From contig NC_057370.1 of assembly GCF_016906535.1 (NCBI RefSeq), positions 2,170,001 to 2,234,000 of the forward strand: a stretch of 64,000 nucleotides of DNA, in the 5' to 3' direction. The stretch is from Rhizoctonia solani. Its lineage: Eukaryota > Basidiomycota > Agaricomycetes > Cantharellales > Ceratobasidiaceae. The notes beneath the pieces are model-generated. The model was given only the letters and a program-made list of their open reading frames with translations, was not told the DNA's origin and searched no databases. The position numbers were made by a program, and so were the translations under genes. This document shows, in pieces, positions 34,301 through 45,490 of the stretch; position 1 is the stretch's first letter, and each line of letters opens with the position of its first letter.

Positions 34301-37300
34301 TCCTTTACCTCTTACCGGGTACGGGTCTCCTCTCACCGGAGTAGGGTACACGTCCCCCCAGATTTACTCCCCTACACGAACGGCGGTGGATCAAGAATTG
34401 GAAGATTTATCATACGCGCCGTCCACGTTCCGAGCGTCCATGTCCCAGCTTAGCGAACCTTCGGAATACAGCCATACGACGCACGCTCCGAGACGGCTGA
34501 GGCGGAAAGACACCTCCGAGGCGCGAGACCACATGTCGAGTCGGATGAGCCATTCGTTGCTCGCTATACCCGAGGCACAGTACCGCTCCTCGCATTTAGC
34601 GAGCCGGGAGTCGCACGCCACGAGCTCGGACTGGTACGCGATGGACCGGCCGATCTCGATGGCCCCGCACGAAGCGCAGCGCTTGTATTCATCAAAGCAC
34701 CGGGACTCGAGCATTGACCTGACCGAAGGCCGCCCGACGAGTATCTTCCTCCAGGCTTGGGTGCTGTGGAAAAAGCGGATGCTGGTCGCGCGCAGAGGAT
34801 GGGTCGTGCCGTTTCTTGCGGCCGTGTTGGCGATAGGAGGAGCGTGCATCCCACTTTTTTTCATCCACAACCGACAGAACCGGTGTATTCGAAATGAACA
34901 TGAAGATATGCGATACAGTCTGTTCTTGCCCATCTCGCCGTTTGCGTGGAACGAAACCGGGCGGACGTACGTCGCTCCGCCTGGCGCACTTTCCTCGCTG
35001 CAGTATCCGATTCCGGGCGCGTACCCGCTGGCAGACATGAATGCGTTCGATACCGCGATCGAAGCTACGTATCCGTACATCGATACGGCGGAATCTCGAT
35101 CCTTCCGGACAACACGACGACGTTTGCCTGGGAGGCTTCGCCGGGGAACATTGCGGGGAACGTCATGCTCAACTTGGCCTCGAACACGATGTTCAATATC
35201 GCCTTGAACGAGTCGAGGAGGGCTATTGGCTACGGGCCAAAGATTAACGGTGAGATCCAGCCGATGCCGTCGATTACTCCTCGCGGAATCGGGCCTGCGA
35301 TCAAGTGGATCGCGTTTTTTGGAAGTAGTATGGTGCGTCTTTGGGTGTGGTCTTTTTGGAAGGGATGGCCTTGAACTGATCTTTTTTTATGTGATTAGGC
35401 TGCCTGGCCTGCGATGGCTGCTTTGTATGTGACCAAGGAACGGGCGTCTCATGTACAGGCTATGCAACTCTCGAATGGATCACGCCGGCTGGGATGTGGT
35501 ACGTGCATACAGTCTTGGTACCGACATTTTGCTTATTTCTGGTAAACAGGATTGGCATTTGTTGTACGAGATCCCTATTATTCTTGCTATCTCAGGAGCT
35601 ATTACTGGTATTTTGCGTCTACTGGGCAGTTTTTTAATTTGGAGCTTTTGGTACGTAGAGGTCTTCTTGCTCTGGTGGTACTGAGCGGTATTGACACTTG
35701 TACTAGTTCCTTGTTATCGTTCTTTATGGAATCGACGCTACCCTTCTTTCTTTTGTAGCCGTGAGTTCGATTTTGGTCGGAAAACCTTGCTTGGAATTGA
35801 CATGGAGTTCAGAGTTTGTTTATTCGTTCTCCAATTGCTGCATTCGCTATTATTGCTGGCTATCAATGTATCACGTTTCTGGTGAGTAATGGTGTAAGAT
35901 TGGCAGGCTCGAGTCTGACTTGGTATTACAGGGCTATTTGGCAGGTGTATTTTACACTTTGGCTACAATTTTTTCATATACGGCAGGGAATATCTTGACT
36001 ACTATGCGTAAGTGGATGACTATCACTCCGGCCTTGGTATTGACGATTTATTGTAGACTATCTTATTGCAATCATTTCTCCGGTCGCGAGCGTCGTGAGG
36101 GCAGGATTCATAGGCACAAACATATTTTACACTCTTTGCTCGGACCACGGAAATCTTGATTCTGGTTCAGACCTCGGTGCTATGGACCGTTTGGGCACCC
36201 ATCGCATACACTGTCATTCACTCGGCCTTCTTATAGCCTTTTTGATTTGGTACGACTCGGGAATGCCTTGGTACCTCGTGAATGGTACAAGCCCACAAAG
36301 GACTACTCAGAATTCGGACGGGATGCCCCGTATGACGTACAAGGTGAGTAGTATGGTCTCCGCGTGCCTCAAGCGAGTGAGGATCCTCAACGTTGTTTAG
36401 ACGAGGCGGCCCGTGTGGCTCGATCTTTTGATAGCCTTCGCATTAGCCATGCGTCCAAGACGTACGGAAAGACACAAGCACTCGAGGATGTTACGTTTGG
36501 ATTATCGTCTGGAATCTTTGGATTACTTGGGAGCAATGGTGGAGGTGCGTGCACATGTTTTACGCGTGTTGGGCCCATTCAGTTTACTCATCGTACCACT
36601 AGGTAAAACTACCCTATTCAACCTCATTCAAGGACATCTTCTCCCAGACCACACCGATCCAGCTTGTAACGTTTTCATCGATGGCAGATCGATCATTACC
36701 AGTCGCAACAAGGCGCGAACACGTTTGGGTGTGTGCCCACAGGCGACGGCCCTCGAATCTGTGTTGACTGTGCGCGAGCATTTGGAGATGTATGCGCGCT
36801 GCAAGGGACTCAGTGGTGAGGATCTGGACCGAAATGTCGAATGTATTATGGCTGCGACCCAACTCTTGCCCCATTCGCACAAGTATGCGAATAAACTATC
36901 AGGCGGGAATCAGGTGAGTGCAATCGCTGTTAGGTAGCTCTTGAAACGTGAGCATTCCAACTCATCCGATCCCCAGCGCAAATTATCCTTGGCGATCGCA
37001 CTTTTGGGAAGTCCAGCTGTCGTGCTCATCGACGAATTCTCCACTGGCGTGGATCCATCGACTAAACGAGACTTGTGGGATACTCTTCGACGAGTTTCCA
37101 TGGGGAAGGCGGTGCTCCTGACGACTCACGCAATGGAAGAGGTCACAGCGCTCGCAGATCGTATCGGCATAATCTCGCAGCGTCTTCTAGGTGCGTCGAA
37201 TGGATGACGTTGTTCTAGCCTAATTCTTATCTCCGTTCTAGCTATTGGAACCATCGAAGATCTCGTCAGCCGATACCCCCTATACGAGGTTCACTTTTCT

Positions 37301-37599
37301 AGCTCAACTCCAGGAGAAGAAGCCAGAATGCGCGAGGTCATGCGAGACTTCCCATCGAACTGGCGAGCATCGGATGATCTCACCGCCCGTTACGAGGTGG
37401 AACTCGAACCGGCCAGTCGCTTGCGGATATTTTCGAGATTCTTCACGAAAACTTGGGGTCAGCCGGCGTCGAGGCATGCACGGTCGAGCGCATCTCCCTC
37501 GAGTCTGTCTTCCTTCGAATCACACAACAGCACCTCGATAATAAAAACCGACGTGGCCCTTATGTCTTGGATGACGGAAAACGATTCTTTTGTTTCTAA
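31396..37599 (+). CDS. Full-size ABCA-type ABC transporter
   Basis: Many exons from ATG 31396 (MRRWFRQLFALCRKN, then helix LFRCVVLPVLFALFLAN) to TAA 37599. The order is ABCA: first membrane domain with a large loop and a helix cluster (32600-33180); NBD1 with Walker A GRNGSGKTT (about 33380), LSGGQKRRLQ and Walker B LVLIDEATSG plus THFLDEAD; second membrane domain (34750-36270); NBD2 with Walker A GSNGGGKTT split by an intron (36548-36602), LSGGN, VVLIDEFSTGVDP and LLTTHAMEE. ABCA proteins move lipids. About eight one-base losses break the frame: near 33857, 35087, 35477, 35554, 35612, 36231, 36260 and 37421, each next to a short run. Restoring each keeps conserved sequence, so I call a gene rather than a pseudogene. 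Confidence 0.88.
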
Positions 37600-37835
37600 T
37601 TTTTTTTCTAGTTGTAGTCACTTTCGGACTTTGTGTCAGACGTATCACCTTGTTCTCACTCTCCTTGGATTTTTGCTACATACGGACAATGTTTCGCTAT
37701 AGATGTACACCTAGCCCCCGTGGCACTTGTTGCCGTAGTAATACCACGATTATTGTATGCACTCGTGTACACACTAATTAAACGCCAATCGCTTCCAAAA
37801 TAGGCTAGACCTTTAACCACTAACAACCACCATCC

Positions 37836-39798
37836 ATGGCATCACCTACATCCTCTCGATCCAATTCACCGCCACCCCAGGATCTCTGGTCCTCTATCCT
37901 CGACTCCATCTCATCATCTAGAGCTATCCCTTCAAAGAATGTTATCGTCCTGGGAGAACCTCAGTCGGGCAAATCGACGTTAGCCCAGCATCTACTGCAA
38001 AAGAAGGATAATAGCGACGCGAATGGTAAAGACGCGGATTTCGCGCTAGGGTATGACTGGGCGGACGTACGGGACGAAGGGGATGAGGGTATGTGCTATA
38101 AAATCATTTTAGACGCGTCAGACTTTACATATTATATTAGATACACTTGCGCGGCTGTCGGTCTATACCGTACCCTCTTCGGCCCCAGCGCATCTTTCAT
38201 TGCTTCCACACTTCCTTCCTCCTAAAATGAGTATTACAAACACACTTGTCATGATTGTCTTGGACTGGACTAAACCCTGGAGTTTTATGGACCAACTTGA
38301 GACTTGGATGGAGTGGGTGAATACCTGGGTTAAAGGAGATGGGGCTCGTGAACTAGAAGTCGCACGCGAGGAAGGCAGGGAGCGACGTAGGTCTAAACTC
38401 GGTTTCTTCCACATCTTGGCTCTAACTCTCTGTCCAAAGTCCAGGCTCATCTGCAACATTACACAGAGCCGGCAAACCCGGGGGATGATGCCTCTGTTCC
38501 CGTAGCCGCCTCGACTCTAACTCTACATTATTGCTTCCTTTGGGGCCGGGCACAATGACCAGTAATTCGGCAGGCTTGCCAATTGTTGTCGTATGTACCA
38601 AAGCAGATCAGATAGACGGAACCGAGGACAGTGTAGGTCTTGGGATGGTGAAAGGGAAAGGGGGCGAGTGGGAGGAGCGCACAGATGGCATTATGCAGGT
38701 GTTGAGAACTATTTGCCTAAAGTGTATGTTTCTTATATCGATATCAGCGCTGCACTACTAATACACTATCTTGAACTAGACGGGGCTGCATTATTTTACA
38801 CCACCACACAACCAGCAGTTCTTTCGGTGCTACGCTCATACGTTTTACATTTCCTCTTCATGGCTCCGTTTGTTCAACCTGGAGAAACTGCCATACCTCA
38901 CAAGAACCCTTTCCCATTTAATAGTCGTCCTAACACTCTTGACCGAGACCGAATTGTCGTCCCCGCTGGATGGGATTCCTGGGGGAAGATTGGCGTCCTG
39001 CGTGATGGGTTCGACGCACAGCGCTGGGGCGAAGCATGGGACAAAGATTGGAGGAAGGTGTAGTTGGGGGAGGAGGTGGTGCACGCGAAATGTATCGTGT
39101 GCTTGTGGGCGGAGATGAAGGTCCAAAGGTAATGATTTTGGATAGTATCATCAAGGTGTATACTGACGCTTGAATAGCGACCACCACTTCCGGCTTTAAT
39201 TACCACGGAACCGGACCAAAGCTTCTTGTCCAAACACTACGAGTCTCTGCAGAAAGATCCAAATCGCGATCCACGTGCGCAGTTCAGACCGGATCCAGCG
39301 ACTGCACAAGGCACTGGCATGTCAAGCAATACCTTGCGAAAGCGAATTACTAATATATTGTTTCAGGTGCTGGTGTGGTTGGGCCGATGGGTAGTAGTAG
39401 TTTCAGCCTTCCTTCGGTTGAAAAGGCCATGATGGATATGGACGGGGACGATGTTAGTGCGAAACTGGCGAGGATGGCCGGAGCTAGTAGCACTCGTAGA
39501 GTAAGCATATGCACATCCCATTGACACGCAAACCTTACGTCCATTTCAATAGGCACAGATGGCATCTGCACTCACAAACCCACCCTCGAGCGGACTCAAT
39601 CAAGCTCCCATCCCTCCACCCTTGACCCGATCAGGTACATCCAGTGGTTCTCAACAAAACGAACACCAGGTTCTGCAGAACTTTTTCCAGAGCTTACTCA
39701 ACACTAGACGTGACAGCACACCTGCTGGAGGTGCATCCGGTGCTACTACTACCAATCCCGCGCCGGCGCCTGGAGATACATCGGGCTCTAGTTCTTAG
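37836..39798 (+). CDS. Cytoplasmic dynein light intermediate chain
   Basis: Exon 1 starts at ATG 37836 and has the P-loop-like motif VIVLGEPQSGKSTL. Then follow ALGYDWADVRDEGDE, DTLARLSVYTVPSS, TLVMIVLDWTKPWSFMDQL, a 53-nt intron (38387-38439), HYTEPANPGDDAS, LPLGPGTMTSNSAGLPIVVV, CTKADQID, ALFYTTTQPAVLSVLRSYVL and RDRIVVPAGWDSWGKI, then a Gly/Ser/Pro-rich tail to the stop at 39798. This is the Ras-like fold plus adaptor tail of dynein light intermediate chains, which tie the motor to cargo adaptors. Frame breaks of one missing base are needed near 38525 and at 39057-39058. It lies 240 bases after the ABCA stop on the same strand. Confidence 0.88.
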
Positions 39799-40120
39799 AC
39801 GTGGTATGCTTTTTGAGTTTATATACAATAGGATCGTCGGTTTGTTCCCGCAATCAGATACCAATGAATACCCGAGATATATGCAAATATGCCTGAACCT
39901 GAACATATACGGTAACTTACGCGCCGAACTCAACATACCCATAGGGGTATAATTGCCATGTGGTTTGATACCCCAAGCACCAGAGCCTGGCTTTTCGTAA
40001 TCCGGTGATCGGCCTTCGGTCCGTGAAATAGAAATGAATTGAAGAAATCCCTCAGGTTACAACCACAGTAATGCATACACCCGAAACACAAACTCAGTCT
40101 CATCCATACTATAACCCGAC
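39799..40120. other. Convergent 3' spacer
   Basis: About 320 bases between the stops of the dynein chain and the P450. No gene or element recognised. Confidence 0.45.
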
Positions 40121-42778
40121 TCAATTCTTCTCCACGCGACGCTTCATTCCGACGTAGCAATCCAAAGGTTTGCGCAAGAACCCTTCTCTCGTTTTAAGCT
40201 AGGAATTAGAGATTAGCCTCAGCCGGGGAAAAAAACACGAGCGCGTGGCTAAGAGGAAATAGCTAATGCGCGCATGGAAGAGAAAGGTGCGAATGACGAT
40301 TTTAGTAACTTACCAACTCGTTGGGTTTCAGCAGCTCAAACTCATATCGGGCGAAAACAGAAGAAATAATGATCTGTAACTCCATACTTGCCAAATTACG
40401 CCCAACACACGCCCTAAATGTCAAACAATATGCGTCAGCAATCGAATAAAATGAGGCATAGACGAAGGCAGTCGCTAGCGCGGTTCTCTCTCTCCTCTTG
40501 ATTCCATGCGTGCCATCCAATTCATCCACCCATTCAATTATCGATAAGTGTGCTCTCGCTGAATGGAGAGAACTCGGCCCAGAGAAGAGACAGGGACTGA
40601 TCCAACTCACCTCGGTCCGTACGAGAATGGATTAAACGCTTTGGCCATTGGCCCAGTACCTACACCGGCTTGAACGTCGGTGCCTGCTTCAATCCATCGC
40701 TCGGGCCTAAATGCCTCCACATCTTCGCCCCAAACGGCCTGGTCTCGATGGATAGTAAAGCTCGGCACACTTAAAACTGAGCCCGGGCCAAACTTTTCAC
40801 CACAAACCTCCAAGACAGTCCCAGGAGGAATAACACGGGGGAGGCCCATAGATGAAGTAGCGTGCAGACGCAACCCTTCGTTGATGCATGCATTGAGGTA
40901 CGGAAGAGACTTGACATTTTCAAACGACGTGGCAGGGGTGGTCATCGTTCTAGGAGATAGATGTTCATCCAGCTCCGCTTGGAGCTTGCGTTGCTTTTCA
41001 GGGTTAGCAGCGAGGTAGTAAGTAATAGCACACGACGAGCTGCAGCGATCCCTAGATGAGTATGCCTGATATACGATTTTAAATATGGACTTACTTGCTC
41101 GTCGTGTCGCTCCCAGCGATCAACTGCGTCAATGCCTCGGCCGTCAACTCCTCTCTACCCATAGGAGCCCCACTCTCATCCTTTCCTTGCAACAGTTTTT
41201 CTAACAAATCGGTTCTCTTCTTCTTCCCCTTGACTTCCCCTTGCTCTCCCTCCTCGTCCTCGTCATCCTCTTCGTCAGGCAACCCCTCTCCAAGCGTTTG
41301 GTCACGGCCGCCACAGCCAGGCCAGCCAGGCACTGGACAGCTTGGTTCCCGCGCGCATACCACGGTACTCGCTTGGCCCAGGGGCGCCACCACGGCGGCA
41401 TCACGCCCAGACTTGCAGCATAATCACCACGGTCGTTCAAGATCTTGATCGCCGGTACGTGTTTGACAGTACGTTTGGTGGACTTGGCGCCGTCGCCGTT
41501 GCTCTCGACGTGTTCGATCATGGGCGCGCTATCGCGTTGTGCAGGGATCATTCCAAACGGCGAGCCAAACGCGAGGTCCCCGATAATGTCGAATGCGAGG
41601 TAATTATAGTCTATTATTTAGACAATGAGTATATCTGGGGAAGAGGGAGAGTATAGGGGGGGGGGGACATACGTGGTAAGCAATCGAACCATGCGCGTCC
41701 GTCTCGGGCCTCCCAATCAGCACCGTTTTCGCCCTTGGCAGCTAACATGCACCGTTCGTCCCACTGTGCACAGAATTTGCGAACATGTCGTCGGATGTGG
41801 GGCTCAAACGCCAACACATTCTGTTGACTGAATACATGTGAGACAAGCTTGCGTTTACCTGCAAGCAAAAGAATGGGTCAGAGTTAGATACCGGCGGCAA
41901 TAAAGTACATCAGGGGGGGGGTGCCGCGTGAGCTGAAAGCGATTAATCAAAAGGTACCAGGGGGCAGGTGAGGCAAATACAGCGAGGTAGGAGAGTGGGA
42001 GTGGGGAATGGCACAACAAGACGGCCTTAAAATGTAGAGTGAGACGGCAGCGCGGGGGAGGGGAAGCTTACGGGTATGTTCTGCCCTGTCCCGGGTATTG
42101 AACAGTCCTCTCCGGATAGACACAAAGCATCGTAGAATTCAGTTTTAAGCGTGCCGTTGCCGTGCGCATAGACAATCTACGGCAAGATCGTTAGTGCTCG
42201 CCCGATGGAATCACGATGCGCAACGTGGGAAACGATAATGCAGTACAAATACGAACGGAGGATAAAACAAGAAACGCGAAAAGAAGCTGGGTCGAATCGC
42301 AAATTCAAAATACCCAAACTGGAAAGGATATAAGATAGACTCAGGCTGCGACTCACTTGCAACGCCTCCGGGTCGGCAATGCTTATGTGGTTCGGTGCCA
42401 GTCGCACAAACTTGCCTATTCTCACCCATTCAGTCTTTGCTCTTGACGTCGACCATGGCGGAGAGGGGGGGAGGGGGGGGTACGTACCATACTTTTTGTG
42501 CATTTCGTGTACGCGCTCACTTCGGTCTCCTTGGGCGGCAGCATGGGCGAGCCAAGCATCGCTCAGCGCGTTGAGCCATGGGCCTTTGATCGTAGGACGA
42601 CGGTAGTTGTGCGGGTCAAGCAAGTAGGGCACAAGGTGAGCCGCGACCTTGATACGTGAAGGTTATATTTCGTGCTATTCTTATTGAACGACGACTAAAG
42701 GACACCCACAAAAACTATTCCGGCGCCGATCGGCACATACACCAGCGTCGGACTCCAGTCTGTCAACGTCAACGACAT
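40121..42778 (-). CDS. Cytochrome P450, CYP53-like (benzoate 4-monooxygenase type)
   Basis: Nine exons: 42710-42778, 42488-42647, 42357-42415, 42072-42176, 41673-41858, 41095-41610, 40611-41051, 40314-40413, 40121-40198. It begins with a hydrophobic anchor (LVYVPIGAGIVF). Later come LAFDIIGDLAFGSPFGM, the I-helix LIAGSDTTS, the K-helix NEGLRL, VLSVPSFTIHRDQAVWGEDV, FRPERW and the heme loop FNPFSYGPRACVGRN (Cys ligand). The pattern around VPSFTIHRD and the pre-anchor PHNYRRPTIKGP resembles CYP53, which para-hydroxylates benzoate and related plant phenolics. One base is missing in the ttt run of exon 4 and one in the ccccc run near 41283. An Asp/Glu-rich insert sits between the G and I helices. 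The substrate is an inference from family. Confidence 0.88.
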
Positions 42779-43810
42779 GAGAAAAGCTAGTGGTCGTTTT
42801 CGGCCTGTAATGCTGGCACAGGCTTTAAGCCTGTGTCCTGAACAGGGTCAACTGACAACCAACCTAGTAAGTTCCTCCCGGGACGCAGTGACCACTCCCA
42901 TTGAGACCTAGTGATCCGTGCGGTGGGCGCAAATGGTATTACTTGATTTAGGTCGCTACCTGACGTAATGTGGTCGGCACACACGAAAAGTCATCCGACC
43001 CGAGGCTGGGATGATGTTCTCAGAGCTAATGTGGGAAGTTCAGAGGCCAAAAGCGGTATTCTAATCAAGGTACGGAGGCCTTCTATTAGGCTTGGTGAGT
43101 ATATGCGCGAAGGATGCCTCATGGTCGTCGTCTCCACGTGGGTGATGCTAAGCGCCGGGCGCGGAAAAACACGGAGTTGGGGGGAGACTATGACCCAGTT
43201 GGTGAGAGGTCTATGGGGGTGAGTGATGAGCCAATTAATAGAGTCACATAACACGAGGTCGATGAATAGGATAGGATCGAGACACGGAAGGAATTGAGGG
43301 CAATTTGACGTTAGGCCGTTGGCGTTGGAGGCAGGACCCAAGCTGGTAGCCCCAGAGTAATAGCAGTAATGCAACGGTGCGTCTGGCCATTGCGGCGGGA
43401 TCATTTCGCGCGCAAATAGAAGTGATGGCCGTTGACCTGCAGGCGAATGAGTGCATCATTGCGTTACGTTTCAGACAAACAGAGCAGAGGACATTCGCGC
43501 TCAGTAGGAATTAGCTCAGGCGCGAGGATTCTGGGTGCGGGCCTATTCGAAACCGCGTGGGGGGGAACTCTGAATTGGTTCTCCCTTGCTGGCTTTGATT
43601 GATGGCCAGAGTGTGGATTTTTGTGTACCTTTGGTGAGCCGGGGGCTAAGTTGGTCACGTGTAGGAGAGTGTGCGGGGATGGGGTCTGGACCGGGCGACG
43701 GACGATCAAGGGGCCCAAGAGGAGAGATAAATGTCTGAAGAGGGCTCTTGGGGTCTTTTCGTTTGGTGCATGCCCGGCAACTGAACGACTGTTGATTGTA
43801 ACTCCGGTGG
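42779..43810. other. Divergent intergenic region, P450 / LRR gene
   Basis: About 1 kb with no gene supported; overlapping short frames on both strands have no motifs. It holds a CACGTG E-box at about 43136, a perfect 9-base palindromic word around aggctttaagcct (42823-42835) and the promoters of both flanking genes. A short upstream exon of the LRR gene could lie near its end. Confidence 0.4.
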
Positions 43811-45490
43811 ATGCATACTTGTCGCCGCGAACCCAGTGACCGCGTATGCCAGTGCGCGGGTGGACGGAACGACATTGACGCCTATAGTGTTCTGAACGAC
43901 ACTGTGCAAGACGCCGAATCGAGTCTTGCGGCTGCCCAGAAGCGCCTTGAGCTTGTACGCCGGCGTGACGGGTCTTCTGCGCGCGAACACAACACCCGGC
44001 GCCTGCACACGATACTGCCACCGGAGCTGCTATTGCACGTCGCCCGATACGTCGTCGCTGACAATCCCCGCGCTGCCCCAAAGCTAGCCGCCATATGCAC
44101 AGCCTTTCGCGACATTATACACTCCACTCCGGACCTCTGGCAACGCATCTACATTACCCAACGCGACACGGACCCTGCTGAGATTGTCCATGCCTATGTC
44201 CAACGCTCTGCCCAGCGTCATCTCGACATTTCTCTCCGTATATTTGCTGTAGACGACCCAGCCACTCCCGGCTACGACGACTCGGAGCGCGACATTGGCA
44301 ACCTCTACGAGCGTCTCACCGAGGCACGTGAGTCCCTCAGGGGTCGCTCTCACCCCTCTCCCGACGAGTGGCCCCCTGCCCTTGAGACACTGCTCAACGA
44401 GCTGCATGCATTCAAGTCCCGTGCCATCACCGTTGCCGAGTGGGACTCGTCATTGGCTCGCGCCGTCGACATCATATTCAACCAGTTTCATCGCTGCATT
44501 CGCTTCGAGTTTCTCTCTACCCGCAGACGTCCCACCGAACTCATTGCAGACCGCATACGCGAGACTAGTGCACCCAAACTACGCGATCTTGTACTTCACG
44601 TTGATCCCAGCTGTCGCCTACCCCCGGTCGCACCCCGGGACGCACCCATGCTTGCCTCGGCTGATGTCCAAGGCGTGCTCGTATCGCCTGTTCCTCCCTT
44701 TAGGTTAGTCCTGCCTTTCATTTCGCAAGGCCCATCTCACACCCCTCCCAGCGGTTTACGTCAACTGCGCCTGGTAAACGGCACATTCGAGGCCCCAGCT
44801 ACTCCCTTGACCAGCATCCTTTCTCTCCTGGGCGCCAACCCCGAGCTCGAAGAGCTATCTTTGCAGCCCAACATCCCATTGCCCGCACCCTCTACCACTC
44901 ACGCTTGTGCAAATATCTCCTTGCCTCACCTCAGTCGGCTGCGCCTAACACACAACGTCAGGCTCGAGCGCCTTATGCAGATCCTCCAACTTCCTGCCCT
45001 AACCGAGCTAACCCTCAGTCTACAAGCTGGATCTCGTCCCGCTCCCCTCCGTACTATTTTTCAAGGCCAGCCTTATCCCAAACTACAAATGCTCCACCTC
45101 AACAATATTTTCGTTCACGCTGCTTCCACCGACCTGGTCACGGCCCTCAGGCATCTCAACACCTTGCGCAAATTGGTCATCTCCGACAGCATCCTCAGCG
45201 AGAATGTCTTGCGTACACTCTCCGACCCCGAGTGTTGCCCAGCCCTCGAAGAACTACTGTTTGAAAAGTGCGAGGGCATCACCGAGGAGGGTATCTTGGG
45301 CATATGGAATGCTAGGGAGAGTCACCAATTAGGTAGGAGTCCTGGCTCCCGACGTATCGAGCTTTGCCGATCTTCGAGCACTAGCAGCACTTCCAGTGGC
45401 GACACTGAATTAGGCACTGGCTTGCGCCTGCTCGTCGTGCGCAACTCTTCGGCCCCGTTGGCCGACATCCAGTTTGGCGAGTCCCACTAG
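43811..45490 (+). CDS. F-box-like leucine-rich repeat protein
   Basis: Single 559-codon frame. A short N-terminal coiled helix (LNDTVQDAESSLAAAQKRLE) precedes an F-box-like segment (LHTILPPELLLHVARYV ... ICTAFRDIIHSTPDLWQRIY). Leucine-rich repeats follow to near the end (LRQLRLVNGTFEA, LEELSLQPNIPL, LSRLRLTHNVRL, LTELTLSLQAG, LQMLHLNNIF, LRKLVISDSIL). Proteins of this plan are numerous in agaricomycetes and are thought to act as substrate adaptors of SCF ubiquitin ligases. The first about 28 residues (MHTCRREPSDRVCQCAGGRN) look unlike the family. An acceptor ctatag at 43880-43885 suggests that the true start lies in an upstream exon and the ATG at 43811 may be artificial. Confidence 0.75.
   Translation: MHTCRREPSDRVCQCAGGRNDIDAYSVLNDTVQDAESSLAAAQKRLELVRRRDGSSAREHNTRRLHTILPPELLLHVARYVVADNPRAAPKLAAICTAFRDIIHSTPDLWQRIYITQRDTDPAEIVHAYVQRSAQRHLDISLRIFAVDDPATPGYDDSERDIGNLYERLTEARESLRGRSHPSPDEWPPALETLLNELHAFKSRAITVAEWDSSLARAVDIIFNQFHRCIRFEFLSTRRRPTELIADRIRETSAPKLRDLVLHVDPSCRLPPVAPRDAPMLASADVQGVLVSPVPPFRLVLPFISQGPSHTPPSGLRQLRLVNGTFEAPATPLTSILSLLGANPELEELSLQPNIPLPAPSTTHACANISLPHLSRLRLTHNVRLERLMQILQLPALTELTLSLQAGSRPAPLRTIFQGQPYPKLQMLHLNNIFVHAASTDLVTALRHLNTLRKLVISDSILSENVLRTLSDPECCPALEELLFEKCEGITEEGILGIWNARESHQLGRSPGSRRIELCRSSSTSSTSSGDTELGTGLRLLVVRNSSAPLADIQFGESH

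Noticed and set aside
33843..35080. Minus-strand frames up to 229 codons across the ABCA gene.
   Set aside because: Shadows of GC-rich ABCA coding sequence, which has clear family motifs on the plus strand.
42820..42840. Palindrome aggctttaagcct as a possible tRNA stem or attachment site.
   Set aside because: No anticodon arm or conserved tRNA boxes around it, and no mobile element beside it.
43464..44148. Minus-strand frames of 205, 110 and 88 codons over the start of the LRR gene.
   Set aside because: They overlap the LRR frame in antisense and have no recognisable domain.
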